Shown: positions 28,739 to 37,598, counted from the stretch's first letter. The stretch: DNA of 64,000 bases from Bradyrhizobium sp. dw_78 (GCF_018449525.1 NZ_JAAVUS010000001.1:992001-1056000); one strand, 5' to 3'. Numbers and translations: made by a program. Notes: a model not told the origin generated them from the letters alone.

Positions 28739-28784
28739 AGTCGGATTCAATTCCACTGAATCAGACGCAAGCGAGGAGGGCCGG

Positions 28785-29699
28785 ATGCAGCGGCGTTACA
28801 TCACCGTGGACGTTTTCACCGATCGGCCCTTCGGCGGCAATCCGCTCGCGGTGGTGCTGGATGCCGGCGGGCTTTCGACCGCGCAGATGCAGGCCATCGC
28901 CACAGAATTCAATTATTCGGAGACGAGCTTCGTGCTGCCGCCGCGCGATGCCGCCCATGACGCGCAGGTTCGCATCTTTACCGTGCGTTCCGAGGTTCCG
29001 TTCGCGGGCCATCCCAATGTCGGCACCGCCTTCGTGCTGGCAACGCAAGCCGCCAAGATGTCCGCGCGGCTGCTGTTTGAGGAAAAGGCCGGTCTAGTGC
29101 CGGTCGAGATCCTGAAACAGGGCGGCGAGGTCATCGGGGCCGAACTCACCGCGCCGCAACCCTTGCGGCGGTTGAGCCAAATGAGCGCGGAGCAGGCGGC
29201 GGCCTGCGTCTCGCTGTCACCGGCCGATGTCCGGATCGATCGGCATCCGCCGCAGATCGTCTCGGTGGGGCTGCCGTTTCTGGTGGTGGAACTGGCCACG
29301 CGGGAGGCGCTGCGGCGGGCGCGGCCCGACCCTGCGGCGTCTGCCCATGTTTTTCCGCGCGATGAAAGCGATGCGGTCTATCTCTATACAAGCGATGTGC
29401 CGCTGCAGGAAAAGCCCAATGACTTGCAGGCGCGGATGTTTCATCCGGGCGCCAGCGGCGTCAGCGAAGATCCCGCGACCGGCAGCGCGACGGCGGCGGC
29501 CGCGGCGCTGCTCGCCGACCTCGACGGCACGCAAAACGCCGAGCTGTCGCTGCGGATCGGGCAGGGTGTCGATATGGGCCGTCCGAGCCTGCTGCTGACG
29601 CGCGTGCGCAAGGAGAACGCCGCCGTTATGGCCAGCCATGTTGGCGGCCGCTGCGTGCAGATGATGGAAGGCACGTTTCGATTGGCGGGTGCCGAATAA
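28785..29699 (+). CDS. PhzF family isomerase
   Basis: A 304-residue protein of the PhzF / diaminopimelate-epimerase fold. It has the start ITVDVFTDRPFGGNPLAVV, the active-site segment ATEFNYSETSFVLPP with the catalytic Glu, the FAGHPNVGTA loop, and SEDPATGSATAAA in the second half. AGGAGG precedes ATG 28785. PhzF itself acts in phenazine synthesis, but most members work on unknown small molecules. No phenazine genes are nearby, so phenazine synthesis is not implied. Confidence 0.9.
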   Translation: MQRRYITVDVFTDRPFGGNPLAVVLDAGGLSTAQMQAIATEFNYSETSFVLPPRDAAHDAQVRIFTVRSEVPFAGHPNVGTAFVLATQAAKMSARLLFEEKAGLVPVEILKQGGEVIGAELTAPQPLRRLSQMSAEQAAACVSLSPADVRIDRHPPQIVSVGLPFLVVELATREALRRARPDPAASAHVFPRDESDAVYLYTSDVPLQEKPNDLQARMFHPGASGVSEDPATGSATAAAAALLADLDGTQNAELSLRIGQGVDMGRPSLLLTRVRKENAAVMASHVGGRCVQMMEGTFRLAGAE

Positions 29700-29800
29700 T
29701 ATAGTGTTTTCGAGCGAAGTGGATTCCGGTTGGCGTGAAGAAAACGAGTCAAAACAAAATGTTAGAGCCATGTTCTGATTCAATCAAAACCGATAAAGGC
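29700..29800 (-). repeat. Repeat family A, copy 4 (inverted)
   Basis: GTTTTCGAGCGAAGTGGATT, GGCGTGAAGAAAACG and TTCTGATTCAATCAAAACCG appear in reverse order compared with copy 1. It lies between the convergent phzF-like and DUF72 genes. Confidence 0.8.
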
Positions 29801-29866
29801 TCCAAGGTGATGCGATGCCGGTTGCGGATATCGCCATTGCCCGAGCTTGGCCACCCGCCGCCCTGA

Positions 29867-30688
29867 TTATTTCACGCGCTCTATCAGTTCCATCGCGCCG
29901 GCGGGCGCGCGCACCTTGCCTTCGTGGATGACATAGGCGAACACGTCGCGCGGCGTTTTTTTCAGCTTCGTCTCGTCCACGCGCGGCAGGTCGTCGGGCT
30001 CGCCGCCCGCGGCCCAAAGCTGAAACCGCCGGGCCCAGGCATCGAGCTGTTTCGGCGGGTAGCAGGTCTTGATCTCGTCATTGCCCTTCTGCAGCCGCGC
30101 ATAGACAAAATCGGCGACGACGTCCGCGATCGCAGGGTAGGTGTGGTGTTCGGCGAACACGACCGGCGTCTCGAACCGGCGCAACAGCGCGATGAAGGCG
30201 GGCGTGCAAAAGCTGTCGTGGCGGACTTCGACCACGTGGCGCAACGCGCGGCCTTCCAGCTGGCGCGGCAGCAATTCGAGGAATTTTCCGAAATCGGCTT
30301 CGTCGAATTTCTTGGTCGGCGCGAATTGCCACAGCACCGGGCCGAGCCGGTCGCCCAGTTCCAGCACCCCGGAATCATAGAACCGTTTCACGGAATCGCC
30401 GGCTTCCGCCAGCACGCGGCGATTGGTCGCGAAGCGTGGTCCCTTCAGCGAAAATATAAATCCGTCGGGCACCTCGCGCGCCCATTTGCGAAAGCTTTCC
30501 GGCTTCTGCGAGCCGTAATAGGTGCCGTTGATCTCGATCGAGGTCAGCTTCGAGGCGGCGTAGGCCAGTTCCTTCGCCTGCGTGAGCTTCTCCGGATAGA
30601 ACACCCCGCGCCACGGCTCGAATGTCCAGCCACCGATGCCGATATAGATATTGCCGGATTTTTGCGAGGCCGTCGGAGCTTGGGTCAC
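29867..30688 (-). CDS. DUF72 (YecE-like) family protein
   Basis: A 273-residue TIM-barrel-like protein of the DUF72 family. Diagnostic motifs are IYIGIGGWTFEPWRGVFYP, SIEINGTYYGSQ, the FIFSLKGPRFATNRR segment, LGPVLWQFAP and HVVEVRHDSF. Length and motif order match the family. The function of DUF72 is not established. It is a single gene, with the start set at ATG 30688. Confidence 0.9.
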   Translation of the reverse strand: MTQAPTASQKSGNIYIGIGGWTFEPWRGVFYPEKLTQAKELAYAASKLTSIEINGTYYGSQKPESFRKWAREVPDGFIFSLKGPRFATNRRVLAEAGDSVKRFYDSGVLELGDRLGPVLWQFAPTKKFDEADFGKFLELLPRQLEGRALRHVVEVRHDSFCTPAFIALLRRFETPVVFAEHHTYPAIADVVADFVYARLQKGNDEIKTCYPPKQLDAWARRFQLWAAGGEPDDLPRVDETKLKKTPRDVFAYVIHEGKVRAPAGAMELIERVK

Positions 30689-30907
30689 GTGCGGTTCTCT
30701 GCGAGAGGAAATGTTGCGGGCGCGAGCCTAATCAAATCAGCCGCCATTGGCCAGTTGGCCACTTGGCCGCAGGCAGGAACAAGTCACGGATTTCAGAATT
30801 GATCGCTGGGCCAGGTTTGGAAGCATGGCCTGCACGGCCCCGTCTACAGAACCCCCAGCCCCCACGGCGGGGCCGTGCTCTTCAAAGCCCAGTGCCAGAG
30901 GCGCACC

Positions 30908-31087
30908 ATGGAAAAACCGACCGAAGATCAGATCCGTCAACGCGCCCATGAAATCTGGGAGCGCCATCACCGGCCGGATGGCAGGGACGAGGAATTTTGG
31001 CATCAGGCTGAACGGGAGTTGCAGCAGGAGAGCGGGCAGGGGCTCGTTCCCGGCGCGCTCGAAACGCCGGGCGTGCTGCCCGGATAG
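30908..31087 (+). CDS. DUF2934 small protein
   Basis: A 59-residue protein: MEKPTEDQIRQRAHEIWERH, then HRPDGRDEEFWHQAEREL. This is the DUF2934 pattern (RAHEIWE, G-D-FW-AE-EL) common in rhizobia, often in general-stress regulons. AGAGG lies upstream of ATG 30908. The frame has an earlier ATG at 30875, but similarity begins at 30908. Repeat A5 overlaps its stop codon. Confidence 0.85.
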   Translation: MEKPTEDQIRQRAHEIWERHHRPDGRDEEFWHQAERELQQESGQGLVPGALETPGVLPG

Positions 31088-31140
31088 TTCGCGTTTTCTT
31101 CCCGCCAGCCGGAATCCACTTCGCTCGAAACCGCGATAGG
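31085..31140 (+). repeat. Repeat family A, copy 5 (partial)
   Basis: TTCGCGTTTTCTTCCCGCC and GGAATCCACTTCGCTCGAAA match the second half of family A. It starts at the DUF2934 stop codon. Confidence 0.65.
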
Positions 31141-31181
31141 CTTCGTCTTTGCGCGGTCACGGCTTTGCGCTACAGCGTGAG

Positions 31182-31292
31182 TTGAATCATGCTCGTGGTC
31201 CATCTTCTTGTTTGAGCATGATCTTCCTGCGCAAACGCGTTCCGCGTTTGTCGCGAGGGAAAACCGGTGCCCGCTTTTCCGGATCATGCTCT
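31182..31292. repeat. Repeat family B, copy 2 (longest)
   Basis: About 111 bases, starting AATCATGCTC and ending GGATCATGCTCT. Inside are TTCTTGTTTGAGCATGATCT, an inner palindrome AAACGCG-TTC-CGCGTTT and AAACCGGTGCCCGCTTTTCC. Confidence 0.8.
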
Positions 31293-31325
31293 AAACAGCC
31301 GGGCGCGTTGCCAAGAGGACGATCT

Positions 31326-31772
31326 ATGGCGTGGCCTATCATCGTTGCCTGGATTCATTACGTCTCGATCATGCTGATGATTGCGAGCCTGCTCGGCGAG
31401 CATCTGTTGCTGAAGCCGGAACTAGCGGCCGCCGAGGCCAGGACCATTCAGCGGCTTGATCTCGTCTATGGCGGCTCGGCGACTGTCGTCCTGATCACCG
31501 GGGTCATGCGCATGTTCCTGGAAAAGGGCCTTGCCTACTACAATCACCATATCGGATTTCATATCCTGTTCGGGCTGTTCATCATCGCAGCGCTGCTGTC
31601 GATCTATCCGACCATCGTGTATCTGCGCTGGCGGTCCGATACGCGCGCGGGCAAGGGGCAACAATTGGCCCGCGACCGATTCAAGACGATTCAAATGATC
31701 ATTCGTGTCGAGATGACTTTGCTGCTTCTCGCACCGTTCTTCGCCACCTGGATGGCGCATGGCGAGCTTTGA
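31326..31772 (+). CDS. DUF2214-type membrane protein
   Basis: A 148-residue inner-membrane protein with four predicted helices (about residues 4-24, 48-64, 78-98 and 125-145). A conserved His lies in the first helix (AWIHYVSIM), an Arg/Asp pair in RLDLVYG and a HHIGFH motif near residue 75. This resembles the DUF2214 family, whose His pattern suggests haem binding, although that is unproven. AGAGGA lies eight bases before ATG 31326. Confidence 0.8.
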   Translation: MAWPIIVAWIHYVSIMLMIASLLGEHLLLKPELAAAEARTIQRLDLVYGGSATVVLITGVMRMFLEKGLAYYNHHIGFHILFGLFIIAALLSIYPTIVYLRWRSDTRAGKGQQLARDRFKTIQMIIRVEMTLLLLAPFFATWMAHGEL

Positions 31773-31896
31773 TTGTTACAGGCGCGTGACGCGAGCTCCG
31801 TCAAACGTGAAGATGTGACACCGGCTAGTGACCGCAACCGAAGGCAACCGCGTGTATTGTCTCGGGGTCGGATGATGCGAGCACCCCTCGAGCCGG

Positions 31897-32145
31897 ATGG
31901 CGTTCCACATGATGGTGGACCTGCACAACCTCCAGCTTTGCCTGCTCTGGAAGTCGGCGCCCACCATTCTGTGGAGCGTGGGCAGCGCGGTTCATGGCCA
32001 GCTTTGGCAGATCAGGATGGACAATCCGGCCGTCATGGCGGCGAGGCTGTCGCTGATGTCGTTGTTTTCCAGCCGTGCCAGCAAGCCGCGTGTATCAAGG
32101 CAGGTCGAGCCTATAGCGCGCCTTGACTACCGCCCGCCTCGATAA
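31897..32145 (+). CDS. Doubtful 82-residue ORF
   Basis: The stretch 31773-32177 has no clear gene. The best candidate reads MAFHMMVDLHNLQLCLLWKS... with a hydrophobic, tryptophan-containing middle, which is not typical of random GC-rich antisense frames. It lacks a convincing ribosome site and its last 25 residues look non-coding. I list it so the stretch is not silently empty. Confidence 0.25.
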   Translation: MAFHMMVDLHNLQLCLLWKSAPTILWSVGSAVHGQLWQIRMDNPAVMAARLSLMSLFSSRASKPRVSRQVEPIARLDYRPPR

Positions 32146-32177
32146 AGCCTGCTCCCAACCGCAACGCGGCCCGTGCG

Positions 32178-32357
32178 TCAGGTCACCGCGATGGCGACCG
32201 GCGGCGTCTCTCCGTCGAGCCAGTCCTGTTCGGCCGCCAGCGAGCGCCAGGCGGCTTCCATGCGCTTGTAACGGAGATAAGTCGGATGATCGGTCGCCCG
32301 CTCCGCGAACTGCGCGCAATTTTCAGCATTTTCGCGGAAATGATCGGACTGTTTCAT
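32178..32357 (-). CDS. Small conserved hypothetical protein (59 residues)
   Basis: MKQSDHFRENAENCAQFAER... is a charged helical protein with an RYKRMEAAWRSLAAEQDWLD core. Similar short proteins occur widely in Bradyrhizobium. Translation is well supported: AGGAGG lies six bases before ATG 32357. The longer frame upstream has no coding character. Function unknown; probably cytosolic. Confidence 0.75.
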   Translation of the reverse strand: MKQSDHFRENAENCAQFAERATDHPTYLRYKRMEAAWRSLAAEQDWLDGETPPVAIAVT

Positions 32358-32500
32358 AATGGCCTCCTGTGCTGGAGCTAAGCAGCAAGGCGGATCGAAC
32401 CAACCGCCCGCGCGGATGAAATGTTCGTCAATATTGCGCTCGGGTTCCCGGACATGCGGACGGAACCGGGCAGGGCGGCTTGCGCGGCCCGGACGTTCAA

Positions 32501-32592
32501 GAGCATGATCCAAAAAAGCGGGAGCCGGCTTTCCTTCTGGACAAGCGCGAAGCGTCTGCCCGGAGATCATACTCAAACAAAGATAAACAAAG
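32501..32592 (-). repeat. Repeat family B, copy 3 (inverted)
   Basis: GAGCATGATCCAAAAAAGCG, GAAGCGTCTGCCCGGAGATC and ATACTCAAACAAAGATAAAC are the reverse complement of the parts seen in copy 2. Its edge is three bases from the next start codon and supplies the leader of that gene. Confidence 0.75.
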
Positions 32593-32594
32593 AG

Positions 32595-32978
32595 ATGAGA
32601 TTGCGGAAAAAGACCACCGGAATGCGATGGATGGTTGTGGCGGCGCTGGTGCTGGCGGCGTCGGGCGCGATGGCCGACGAAATCGACGACGCCCATCGGC
32701 TGGCGTTGCAGGGACGCGACATCTACTGGACCTGCCTCGCCCAAGAGTATGTGCAGGACAGCAACAAAGCCATGTCGGGAGAAGATTTTACCCGGCATGT
32801 CGCCGATATATGCCCGTCGGAGCGGCAATATTTCCGGGCCGCGCTGGTCGATTATCTGGCGGTGCAATCCCCCGGCGACGATGCGGGGTCGCATATGACG
32901 ACCGCCAACGATGCCATCGCGCTGGCGCAGAAGGACGTCGTGACGGCCTTCCTCCATCGCAAGGCCGCGTCGAAATAG
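32595..32978 (+). CDS. Hypothetical exported protein
   Basis: A 127-residue protein with an N-terminal signal peptide (basic MRLRKKTTGMR, hydrophobic WMVVAALVLAASG, cut expected after AMA). The mature part is DEIDDAHRLALQGRDIYW... with two Cys that could form one disulfide. No family recognised. ATG 32595 is chosen over ATG 32622; both would give signal peptides. The upstream leader is made of repeat B3. Probably periplasmic. Confidence 0.65.
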   Translation: MRLRKKTTGMRWMVVAALVLAASGAMADEIDDAHRLALQGRDIYWTCLAQEYVQDSNKAMSGEDFTRHVADICPSERQYFRAALVDYLAVQSPGDDAGSHMTTANDAIALAQKDVVTAFLHRKAASK

Positions 32979-33254
32979 CGGTCCCTGGCAGACCGGTTGG
33001 TCGGTGGGTTAAAGGGAGGCCCTTGCGGAATGCCGGCATCGTCCCCATCTTGTATCCAACGGCGACGTTGATGCTTGATAGCTCCGGCGCTGGGACGACC
33101 ACGAAATAGCTCGGTTGCGCCGGATGTACGCGCGCCTGTTGTTCGTGGTCGTTGGCATTTTGGGGCCGTTTTCGGCTCCCCTGGTTCCTTTCCCCCCGCT
33201 ATCGGAACTGCACGCCTTGGCTTCCCCAGGGGCTGCGGATATACGCTGGCGGCC

Positions 33255-34388
33255 ATGAATGAAGCCATCAGACCGGGCGCGGAGACATCGTTGCAGGCTG
33301 TGAGTCCGCCTCAGCTTTCGGTCGTCGTGCCCACCTTCAACGAGTGCGACAACGTCGTCACCCTGTTGCGGCGGCTGGAAACGGCGCTCGCGGGCGTGGC
33401 CTGGGAAGTCATCTTTGTCGACGACAATTCCCCCGACGGCACCTGGGACGTGGTGCGGGGGTTGGCGCGCCAGGATATCCGGGTCCGCTGTATCCGCAGG
33501 ATCGGACGGCGGGGCCTGTCCGGCGCCTGCATCGAAGGCATATTGGCCTCGAGCGCACCCTGCGCCGCGGTGATCGATGCCGACCTCCAGCATGACGAAA
33601 CCCAGCTGCCGAAGATGCTGGCGCTGCTGCAAGGCAGTGAATTCGACCTCGTGGTCGGCAGCCGCTACGTCGAAGGCGGCAGCGCCGACAGTTTCAACAA
33701 GCAGCGCGCCGGCGCCAGCGCGTTCGCAACCGAGATCGCCAGGCGCGTGCTGCGGGTCAGGATCGCCGATCCCATGAGCGGCTTTTTCATGATCCGCCGC
33801 GATCGTTTCGAGCAATTGGCGCCACAGCTCTCGACGCAGGGGTTCAAGATCCTGCTCGATATTGTCGCCACCGCGCGCGGCGGGCTGCGCATCAAGGAAA
33901 TTCCTTACAGTTTCGGCTCGCGGCTGCATGGCGAGAGCAAGCTCGATTCGATGGTGGTGCTGGATTTCTTAGGGCTGGTGCTGGCCAAGCTGACCAACGA
34001 CGCGGTGTCGCTGCGTTTTCTAATGTTCGCGATGGTCGGATCGATCGGCGTGTTCGTGCATTTCGCCGGACTGTTCATCGCGCTGCGCGGCTTCGATCTG
34101 CCGTTCGCGGTGGCCCAGGGCTTTGGCGCGGTTTCCGCCATGACCAGCAATTTCATCCTGAATAATTTTCTCACTTACCGCGACCAGCGCCTGAAAGGCT
34201 GGGCGATCCTGCGCGGGCTCGTGATCTTCTACCTCGTGTGTGGCGTCGGGCTTGCTGCCAATGTCGGCGTCGCGTTCTCGGTCTATGCGCAGGAGCCGAT
34301 CTGGTGGCTCGCCGGCGCGGCCGGCGCGCTGATGGGCGTGGTGTGGAATTACGCGATGTCCGGGCTGTTCGTCTGGCGCAAGCGATGA
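33255..34388 (+). CDS. GT2 polyprenol-sugar synthase fused to a GtrA membrane domain
   Basis: A 377-residue protein. Residues about 20-240 are a family 2 glycosyltransferase of the dolichyl-phosphate-mannose-synthase type (SVVVPTFNECDNV, VDDNSPDGT, metal site DADLQHDE, DPMSGFF). Residues about 255-375 form a GtrA-like four-helix membrane domain (RFLMFAMVGSIGVFVHF, TSNFILNNFLTYRD). Such enzymes transfer a sugar from a nucleotide donor to undecaprenyl phosphate and the GtrA part may flip it. It is translationally coupled (ATGA) to a GT39-type transferase that would use the lipid-linked sugar. The 276 bases upstream contain no other gene. Confidence 0.9.
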   Translation: MNEAIRPGAETSLQAVSPPQLSVVVPTFNECDNVVTLLRRLETALAGVAWEVIFVDDNSPDGTWDVVRGLARQDIRVRCIRRIGRRGLSGACIEGILASSAPCAAVIDADLQHDETQLPKMLALLQGSEFDLVVGSRYVEGGSADSFNKQRAGASAFATEIARRVLRVRIADPMSGFFMIRRDRFEQLAPQLSTQGFKILLDIVATARGGLRIKEIPYSFGSRLHGESKLDSMVVLDFLGLVLAKLTNDAVSLRFLMFAMVGSIGVFVHFAGLFIALRGFDLPFAVAQGFGAVSAMTSNFILNNFLTYRDQRLKGWAILRGLVIFYLVCGVGLAANVGVAFSVYAQEPIWWLAGAAGALMGVVWNYAMSGLFVWRKR

Positions 34389-35899
34389 CACCAGCCGCAA
34401 GCCCACAGGAGGCGCGGCTCGCCCGCAACACCGCGCTTGCGATTGTGGCGCTGGTGGCGATGCGGCTGGTCGCGGCGGCGTTCACGCCGATCACTTTCGA
34501 CGAAGCCTATTACTGGATGTGGTCGAAACATCTGGCGGGCGGTTATTACGATCACCCGCCGATGGTCGCGGTCGTCATCCGCCTGGGCACGATGCTCGCG
34601 GGCGACACCGAATTCGGCGTGCGGCTGGTGTCGATCCTGCTGGCGCTGCCGATGAGCTTTGCGGTCTATCGCGCCGCCGAGATCCTGTTCGGCGACCGGC
34701 GCGTCGCGGCGACCGCGGCGATCCTGCTCAACATCACGCTGATGGCGGCGGTCGGCACCCTGATCGTCACGCCGGACGCGCCGTTGCTGGTCGCCTCGAG
34801 CTTCGTGCTGTTTTTTCTCGCGAAGGTGCTACAGACCGGACGGGGCGCGTGGTGGCTCGCCGTCGGCGCCGCGGTCGGCGTCGCCTTGCTGTCCAAATAT
34901 ACCGCCTTGTTTTTCGGCGCCGCGATCCTGATCTGGCTCGTCGCTGTACCTAAATTGCGGCGCTGGCTGGTTTCGCCCTGGCCTTATCTCGGCGGCGTCG
35001 TGGCGTTTGCGATCTTCGCGCCGGTCATCCTCTGGAACGCCGATCACCACTGGGTCTCCTTCATCAAGCAGTTCGGCCGCGCCCGGATCGAGGATTTCCG
35101 GCCCGCTTACATCGCCGAGCTGATTCCGACCCAGATTGCGTTCGCAACCCCGCTGGTCTGGATGCTCGGCGCGATGGGCCTGTACGCGCTGGCGCGGCGG
35201 AGCGGCGGTACGCCGGCCGCGCGGATGCTGGTCAACGTGATGTTCTGGGTCATCACGCTTTATTTCGTCTGGCATTCGCTGCACGCCCGCGTCGAGGCCA
35301 ACTGGTTCGCGCCGGTCTATCCCGCCCTGGCCGTCGCCGCCGCCGTGGCCGCGCATCTGACACGATGGGACCCACGCTGGCGGCGCGTCGCCGATTTTTG
35401 CCTGCGCTGGGCGGCGCCGTCCGGCATCGCGATGTTCGTGCTGCTGATCGTGCAGGCCGATACCGGAATCTTGTCGGGCTACCGCCGCGATACCACCGTG
35501 CGCAGCGTTGGCGTCGGCTGGCGCGAGCTCGCCGGCGAGATCGAGGCGGTTCGTGTACGCGTCGGCGCCAACTGCGTCCTGGCGCCCGATTACGGCACCG
35601 TCAGTTGGCTCGCCTTCTATCTGCCCAAGGGAACTTGCGTCGTGCAGCCGACGCAGCGCATCCGCTGGATCAACATGCCCGAGCCTGATCCGGCGCTGCT
35701 GGCCGGCAAGCTGCTGTATGTCGATGAGGTGCGCGCCGGAGGCCGTCCTGATCTCAATGATAACTTCGCGCATGTCGAACGGGTTGCGGAACTGCCGCGC
35801 AAGCGCGGGCCGCTCACGATCGAGACTTACGAGCTCGATCTGCTCGACGGCGCCAGGGGCGACGTGCTCGACCATTCCCCGCCGCCGGAACTGGAATAG
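34385..35899 (+). CDS. GT39/PMT-like (ArnT-type) membrane glycosyltransferase
   Basis: A 504-residue integral membrane protein with about eleven helices and the PMT_2 signature near the N-terminus: FDEAYYWMWSKHLAGGYYDH, with the catalytic-type Asp-Glu pair in the first periplasmic loop. VTPDAPLL and a C-terminal soluble region of about 130 residues follow. Enzymes of this family move a sugar from polyprenyl phosphate to lipid A, protein or hopanoid-type lipids in the periplasm. The four-base overlap with the GT2-GtrA gene suggests a two-step system. The acceptor is not identifiable from sequence. Confidence 0.88.
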   Translation: MTPAASPQEARLARNTALAIVALVAMRLVAAAFTPITFDEAYYWMWSKHLAGGYYDHPPMVAVVIRLGTMLAGDTEFGVRLVSILLALPMSFAVYRAAEILFGDRRVAATAAILLNITLMAAVGTLIVTPDAPLLVASSFVLFFLAKVLQTGRGAWWLAVGAAVGVALLSKYTALFFGAAILIWLVAVPKLRRWLVSPWPYLGGVVAFAIFAPVILWNADHHWVSFIKQFGRARIEDFRPAYIAELIPTQIAFATPLVWMLGAMGLYALARRSGGTPAARMLVNVMFWVITLYFVWHSLHARVEANWFAPVYPALAVAAAVAAHLTRWDPRWRRVADFCLRWAAPSGIAMFVLLIVQADTGILSGYRRDTTVRSVGVGWRELAGEIEAVRVRVGANCVLAPDYGTVSWLAFYLPKGTCVVQPTQRIRWINMPEPDPALLAGKLLYVDEVRAGGRPDLNDNFAHVERVAELPRKRGPLTIETYELDLLDGARGDVLDHSPPPELE

Positions 35900-36059
35900 C
35901 GGAGGAGGACGGGAACGGCGGAGCGGCACGCACGGTGTCATAATCAGGCATTTCTGGGGCGACGAGCTGAATCAAGCTTCAGCCGATCATGGATAGGATC
36001 CGCGTGGCGCACCCGATGTGACGGGCGATTTGGACGGCTTTGGATGTCACTCCGGAAGG

Positions 36060-36140
36060 GGCGCGGCATGAAAGCTGAATTACCGAACCCGTTGAAGGGT
36101 TTGGCCGCGCCAAAATTCCGCAATCTGTCTCATTGCGGAA
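36060..36140. other. Two strong adjacent hairpins in a 466-base intergenic stretch
   Basis: The region 35900-36365 has no gene. The outer stem GGCGCGGC (36060-36067) pairs with GCCGCGCC (36104-36111) and encloses an inner stem of CGAACCC with GGGTTTG. A second perfect 9-bp hairpin TTCCGCAAT-CTGTCTC-ATTGCGGAA (36116-36140) follows within five bases. It could be a terminator pair for the glycosyltransferase operon, or a structured leader or small RNA. Confidence 0.6.
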
Positions 36141-36365
36141 CAGAATTAACCATGTCGAACAACCGCCCCGACTTAATCCGCATTTAACTAAAACTCGCCT
36201 TAATGACGCTCCGCCCTTCTGCGAAATGCTTTCTGCCATTTTTTTGACGGTAGCGTTTCGTACGCAGGCTGGCGTTCGAAGCAGCCTTTGGGGAAGCCCT
36301 TGGGTTCGCAGATCGAACACAGCCTGGAAGGGGAAGATGGTGGTACCAGTCTGGATGCAAGGCGT

Positions 36366-37463
36366 ATGAGTACGAGTGCGTATTATGGTTTTGCGGCCCA
36401 CACTTCCAGAAAGAATTCCCGGAAAGCTGTCCTTCCCCGCAATTTCCTGAGCGGCGCTGCGATCGCCTGCCTCGTCGCGGGATGTTCGTGGACAGTCTAT
36501 TCGAATATTTTCGCTGCCGGCATGTATCCGTCGGTGGGCGGCGGCGATTTCAATGCCGTCGTCGTCAAGCGCGCGCCTGGCCGCAGCAGACTGGCCGCTG
36601 TCGACAACTCGGTGGCGGTTGAATCGGCGCCGGTCTCCGCCGCGCCGGCGATGGTTTCGTCCGCGACAACGTCAAAATCTCCATCGCTGTCGTTCGAGGA
36701 TCGCTTTGCCGCGGCGGCTCCGCAATCCATCGCGCCGCAACCGCTGCCGGCCGCGCCGCCGAAGCCGGATCGGCAGGTGGCCGCGCTCGCGCCACTATCG
36801 GCGCCGGAGCGTCAGGCCGCTATGACGCCGATGCCATCGCCGCGCCCCGCCGAAGCGCGCTCCGAAAAACATCCCGGCGCTTCCGTTCGCGATTTGGCGC
36901 AGCGCGCCAAGGCGATATCGGTCGCTGCCGCCGAGAAGCCGCCGACGATCTTCGAGCGGCTGTTCGGTAAGCTGCAATCGACCGGATCGTCGGCGCTGGC
37001 CTATGCCTCCGCGGACGCCAGCAGCACGTCCTCGCTCGGTTCAAGCCAGAACATCGGCACGGCCGGCACGATGCCGATGTATGATCGCCAGACCGCGGTC
37101 TACGACATCTCCGCGCATATGGTTTATCTGCCCGACGGCACCAGGCTGGAGGCACATTCGGGTCTCGGCTCCAAGCTCGACGATCCAGGCTCCGCCAACG
37201 TCAGAATGCGCGGCGTGACGCCGCCGCATCTCTACGATCTCAAGCCGCGCGAGGCGCTGTTTCATGGCGTGCCGGCGCTGCGGCTCAATCCGGTCGGCGG
37301 CGAGAGCGCGATCTACGGGCGGTCGGGCCTGCTCGCCCACACCTACATGCTCGGCCCGAACGGCGATTCCAACGGCTGCGTCTCGTTCAGGGACTATAAC
37401 CGCTTCCTCGAAGCCTATCGCAGCGGCGAGATCAGGCGGCTTGCGGTGGTCGCGCGTCTCTGA
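36366..37463 (+). CDS. DUF2778 domain protein, membrane-anchored
   Basis: A 365-residue protein. A single transmembrane helix lies near residues 28-50 (FLSGAAIACLVAGCSWTVYS), followed by a Pro/Ala/Ser-rich linker of about 170 residues. The C-terminal domain (about 240-365) has the DUF2778 pattern: YDISAHMVYLPDGTRLEAHSG, then HTYMLGPNGDSNGCVSFRDY with the conserved His and Ser-x-Gly-Cys. DUF2778 is related to the Tlde1 L,D-transpeptidase-like effectors, so a peptidoglycan-directed activity in the periplasm is plausible. ATG 36366 is chosen because upstream residues are unlike the family. Confidence 0.85.
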   Translation: MSTSAYYGFAAHTSRKNSRKAVLPRNFLSGAAIACLVAGCSWTVYSNIFAAGMYPSVGGGDFNAVVVKRAPGRSRLAAVDNSVAVESAPVSAAPAMVSSATTSKSPSLSFEDRFAAAAPQSIAPQPLPAAPPKPDRQVAALAPLSAPERQAAMTPMPSPRPAEARSEKHPGASVRDLAQRAKAISVAAAEKPPTIFERLFGKLQSTGSSALAYASADASSTSSLGSSQNIGTAGTMPMYDRQTAVYDISAHMVYLPDGTRLEAHSGLGSKLDDPGSANVRMRGVTPPHLYDLKPREALFHGVPALRLNPVGGESAIYGRSGLLAHTYMLGPNGDSNGCVSFRDYNRFLEAYRSGEIRRLAVVARL

Positions 37464-37513
37464 TCTGCGCGTACAGATGGGGGCAGGGCGTATCTGCGCC
37501 GCGCCCGCCACCG

Positions 37514-37552
37514 CCGTCATTCCGGGCTCGACGCTCCGCCCCGCAATGACGG
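37514..37552. repeat. Repeat family C, short copy
   Basis: CCGTCATTCCGGGCTCGACG followed by CCGCAATGACGG: the two outer arms with most of the middle missing. Confidence 0.6.
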
Positions 37553-37567
37553 GGGGTGAATGAAGCA

Positions 37568-37598
37568 AACAAAAACCCCGGCGTCGCGCCGGTTTGTT
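37568..37598 (+). terminator. Probable terminator after the DUF2778 gene
   Basis: CCGGCG-TCG-CGCCGG stem flanked by AACAAA and TTTGTT, giving a longer interrupted stem. It is 105 bases past the DUF2778 stop. Confidence 0.5.

Noticed and set aside
28785..29699. Phenazine biosynthesis
   Set aside because: PhzF-like proteins are widespread and no other phz gene is present.
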